In this document: positions 63,196 through 64,000 of the stretch, in pieces
Numbering within the stretch: position 1 is the first letter of the stretch
Layout of the letters: each line of letters opens with the position of its first letter
Assembly (NCBI GenBank): GCA_965267335.1
Contig: OZ253953.1
Span: 4,216,001-4,280,000 of the forward strand
Direction: 5' to 3'
DNA: 64,000 nt
Source of the DNA: G965267335 sp965267335
GTDB taxonomy: Bacteria; Bacteroidota; Bacteroidia; Cytophagales; JAAEPT01
Notes under the pieces: model-generated
The model's database searches: none
Seen by the model: only the letters and a program-made list of their open reading frames with translations
What the model was told of the DNA's origin: nothing
Position numbers and translations under genes: made by a program

Positions 63196-63304
63196 GTCAT
63201 TGCGAACCTTTTCGCACGATAGAAGAAAAGGTGTGGCAATCTGCCGGCTTGGGTGACCGAACAAGCAGATTGCTTCTCTCGACTAGCGCCTCGATCGCAA
63301 TGAC
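63196..63304 (+). repeat. 109-bp inverted-repeat element, copy B2
   Basis: Perfect ends; middle identical to A2 except CTCGACTAGC for CGTGGCTAGC on the right. Confidence 0.93.
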
Positions 63305-63437
63305 GCATCATTTTTAGCTTTGACTTCCAGGATTAGCCTAATTTTTATGCTCCCCCTGCGGCAGGCAAACGCGAAGAGCCCTAAGGTTTCGCAAAGTTCA
63401 CGAAGTATTACTGGAAGACAATGCCTATCCCTTCGTT

Positions 63438-63546
63438 GTCATTGCGAACCTTTTCGCACGATAGAAGAAAAGGTGTGGCAATCTGTCGGCTTGGGTGACC
63501 AAACAAGCAGATTGCTTCTCTCGACTAGCACCTCGATCGCAATGAC
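63438..63546 (+). repeat. 109-bp inverted-repeat element, copy B3
   Basis: Perfect ends; differs from B2 by three single-base changes, including GACCAAAC for GACCGAAC and TAGCACC for TAGCGCC. Confidence 0.93.
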
Positions 63547-63677
63547 GCATCATTTTTAGCTTTGACTTTCAGGATTAGTCTAATTTTTATAACCCCTCCT
63601 GCGGCAGGCAACGGCAAAGACACTAAGTTCGCTAAGTTCACGAAGTATTACTGGAAGACAATACTTATCCCTTCGTT

Positions 63678-63786
63678 GTCATTGCGAACCTTTTCGCACG
63701 ATAGAAGAAAAGGTGCGGCAATCTGTCGGCTTGGATGACCGAATGAACAGATTGCTTCTCTTGGCTAACGCCTCGATCGCAATGAC
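63678..63786 (+). repeat. 109-bp inverted-repeat element, copy B4
   Basis: Perfect ends; the loop reads GGATGACCGAATGAACAG, which lengthens the inner repeat to GCAATCTGT/ACAGATTGC (9 bp). Confidence 0.93.
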
Positions 63787-63920
63787 GCATCATTTTTAGC
63801 TTTGAATTCCAGGATTAGTCTGTTTTTATTAACCCCTCCTGCGGCAGGAAAACGCAAAGAGCCCTATAGTTTCGCAAAGTTCACGAAGTATTACTGGAAG
63901 ACAATACTTATCCCTTCGTT

Positions 63921-64000
63921 GTCATTGCGAACCTTTTCGCACGATAGAAGAAAAGGTGCGGCAATCTGTCGGCTTGGATGACCGAATGAACAGATTGCTT
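63921..64000 (+). repeat. 109-bp inverted-repeat element, copy B5, cut by the window edge
   Basis: The first 80 bp of a copy with the same loop variant as B4; the right end lies outside the window. Confidence 0.9.

Larger units (their letters stand above)
62944..64000. repeat. Repeat array B: gene-free tandem of about 240-bp units
   Basis: From the lipoprotein stop to the window end the sequence is a tandem of units spaced 231, 242, 240 and 243 bp. Each holds one 109-bp element and a linker containing CTGCGGCAG (palindrome) plus a CGAAGTATTACT block shared with array A. Open frames here (for example reading HCEPFRTIEEKVWQSVGLGD) repeat with the elements and are not genes. The array continues past the edge. 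Confidence 0.85.

Noticed and set aside
62940..63559. Protein-coding frames in array B (and similar at 42670-42885)
   Set aside because: They follow the repeats, recur with each copy (HCEPFRTIEEKVWQ...), change frame in the linkers and have no family resemblance; they are translations of the repeat.
62944..64000. CRISPR array
   Set aside because: Repeats are 109 bp within units of about 240 bp, the linkers are themselves repeated, and no cas gene is near.

Overview
The window is chromosomal DNA of a member of the Bacteroidota, most likely the Cytophagia/Cytophagales. Support comes from several independent signs: type IX secretion (T9SS) parts (a PorP/SprF C-terminus at the left edge, a PorP/SprF gene paired with a CHU_C-type surface protein, PorQ, and a PorE-like OmpA/PD40 protein); scarce Shine-Dalgarno sequences with AT-rich leaders and several Bacteroidota-type TAnnTTTG -7 motifs; GH3-family and PD40-OmpA proteins; and a eukaryote-like branching enzyme. 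No rRNA, tRNA, CRISPR array, transposase or phage gene was seen. Most of the window is housekeeping DNA.

Layout. 1-2.3 kb: PorP end, secreted coiled-coil protein, ROK kinase (-). 2.4-9.9 kb: tightly packed + strand run of metallophosphoesterase, plsC, a membrane-TPR protein, PduO-type adenosyltransferase, prfB with its programmed +1 frameshift, and two exported thioredoxin-fold proteins. 10.2-15.1 kb: a 1603-residue TPR-CHAT protein (-) carrying a 159-residue octapeptide array inside its caspase-like domain. 15.1-18.3 kb: methylmalonyl-CoA mutase mutA-mutB (-). 18.7-20.1 kb: dnaA. 20.2-25.3 kb: T9SS pair and an HtrA protease (-). 25.4-31.1 kb: GH3-family enzyme, dxr, rseP, LysM protein. 31.2-38.8 kb: PorE-like protein (-), then lon-porQ-hslU. 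38.8-42.2 kb: putative exported HExxH protein (-), GH5 cellulase, pirin. 42.2-43.2 kb: repeat array A. 43.2-45.7 kb: FecR-like/TPR protein and CHASE2 protein (-). 45.8-48.6 kb: meaB-aguB-aguA. 48.6-56.5 kb: glycogen/alpha-glucan block (GH31, glycogen-synthase-like GT, GH57, branching enzyme). 56.5-61.2 kb: CPBP protein, OmpA/PD40 protein, TypA (-). 61.3-62.9 kb: desaturase and lipoprotein. 62.9 kb to the end: repeat array B.

How genes work together. The PduO-type adenosyltransferase makes adenosylcobalamin, the cofactor of MutAB, and MeaB protects that mutase; the three loci are spread over 39 kb. AguA and AguB form the agmatine to putrescine route. GH31, the GT, GH57 and GlgB cover alpha-glucan building and breakdown. 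Lon, HslU, HtrA, RseP and TypA concern protein quality control and stress.

The least ordinary material is (1) the octad array in the TPR-CHAT protein; (2) a family of exactly 109-bp inverted-repeat elements in two arrays, plus a diverged copy whose hairpin arms differ yet still pair; (3) an exported HExxH protein of no family I recognise; and (4) the FecR-like/CHASE2 pair, which may be linked in theme to the CHAT protein.
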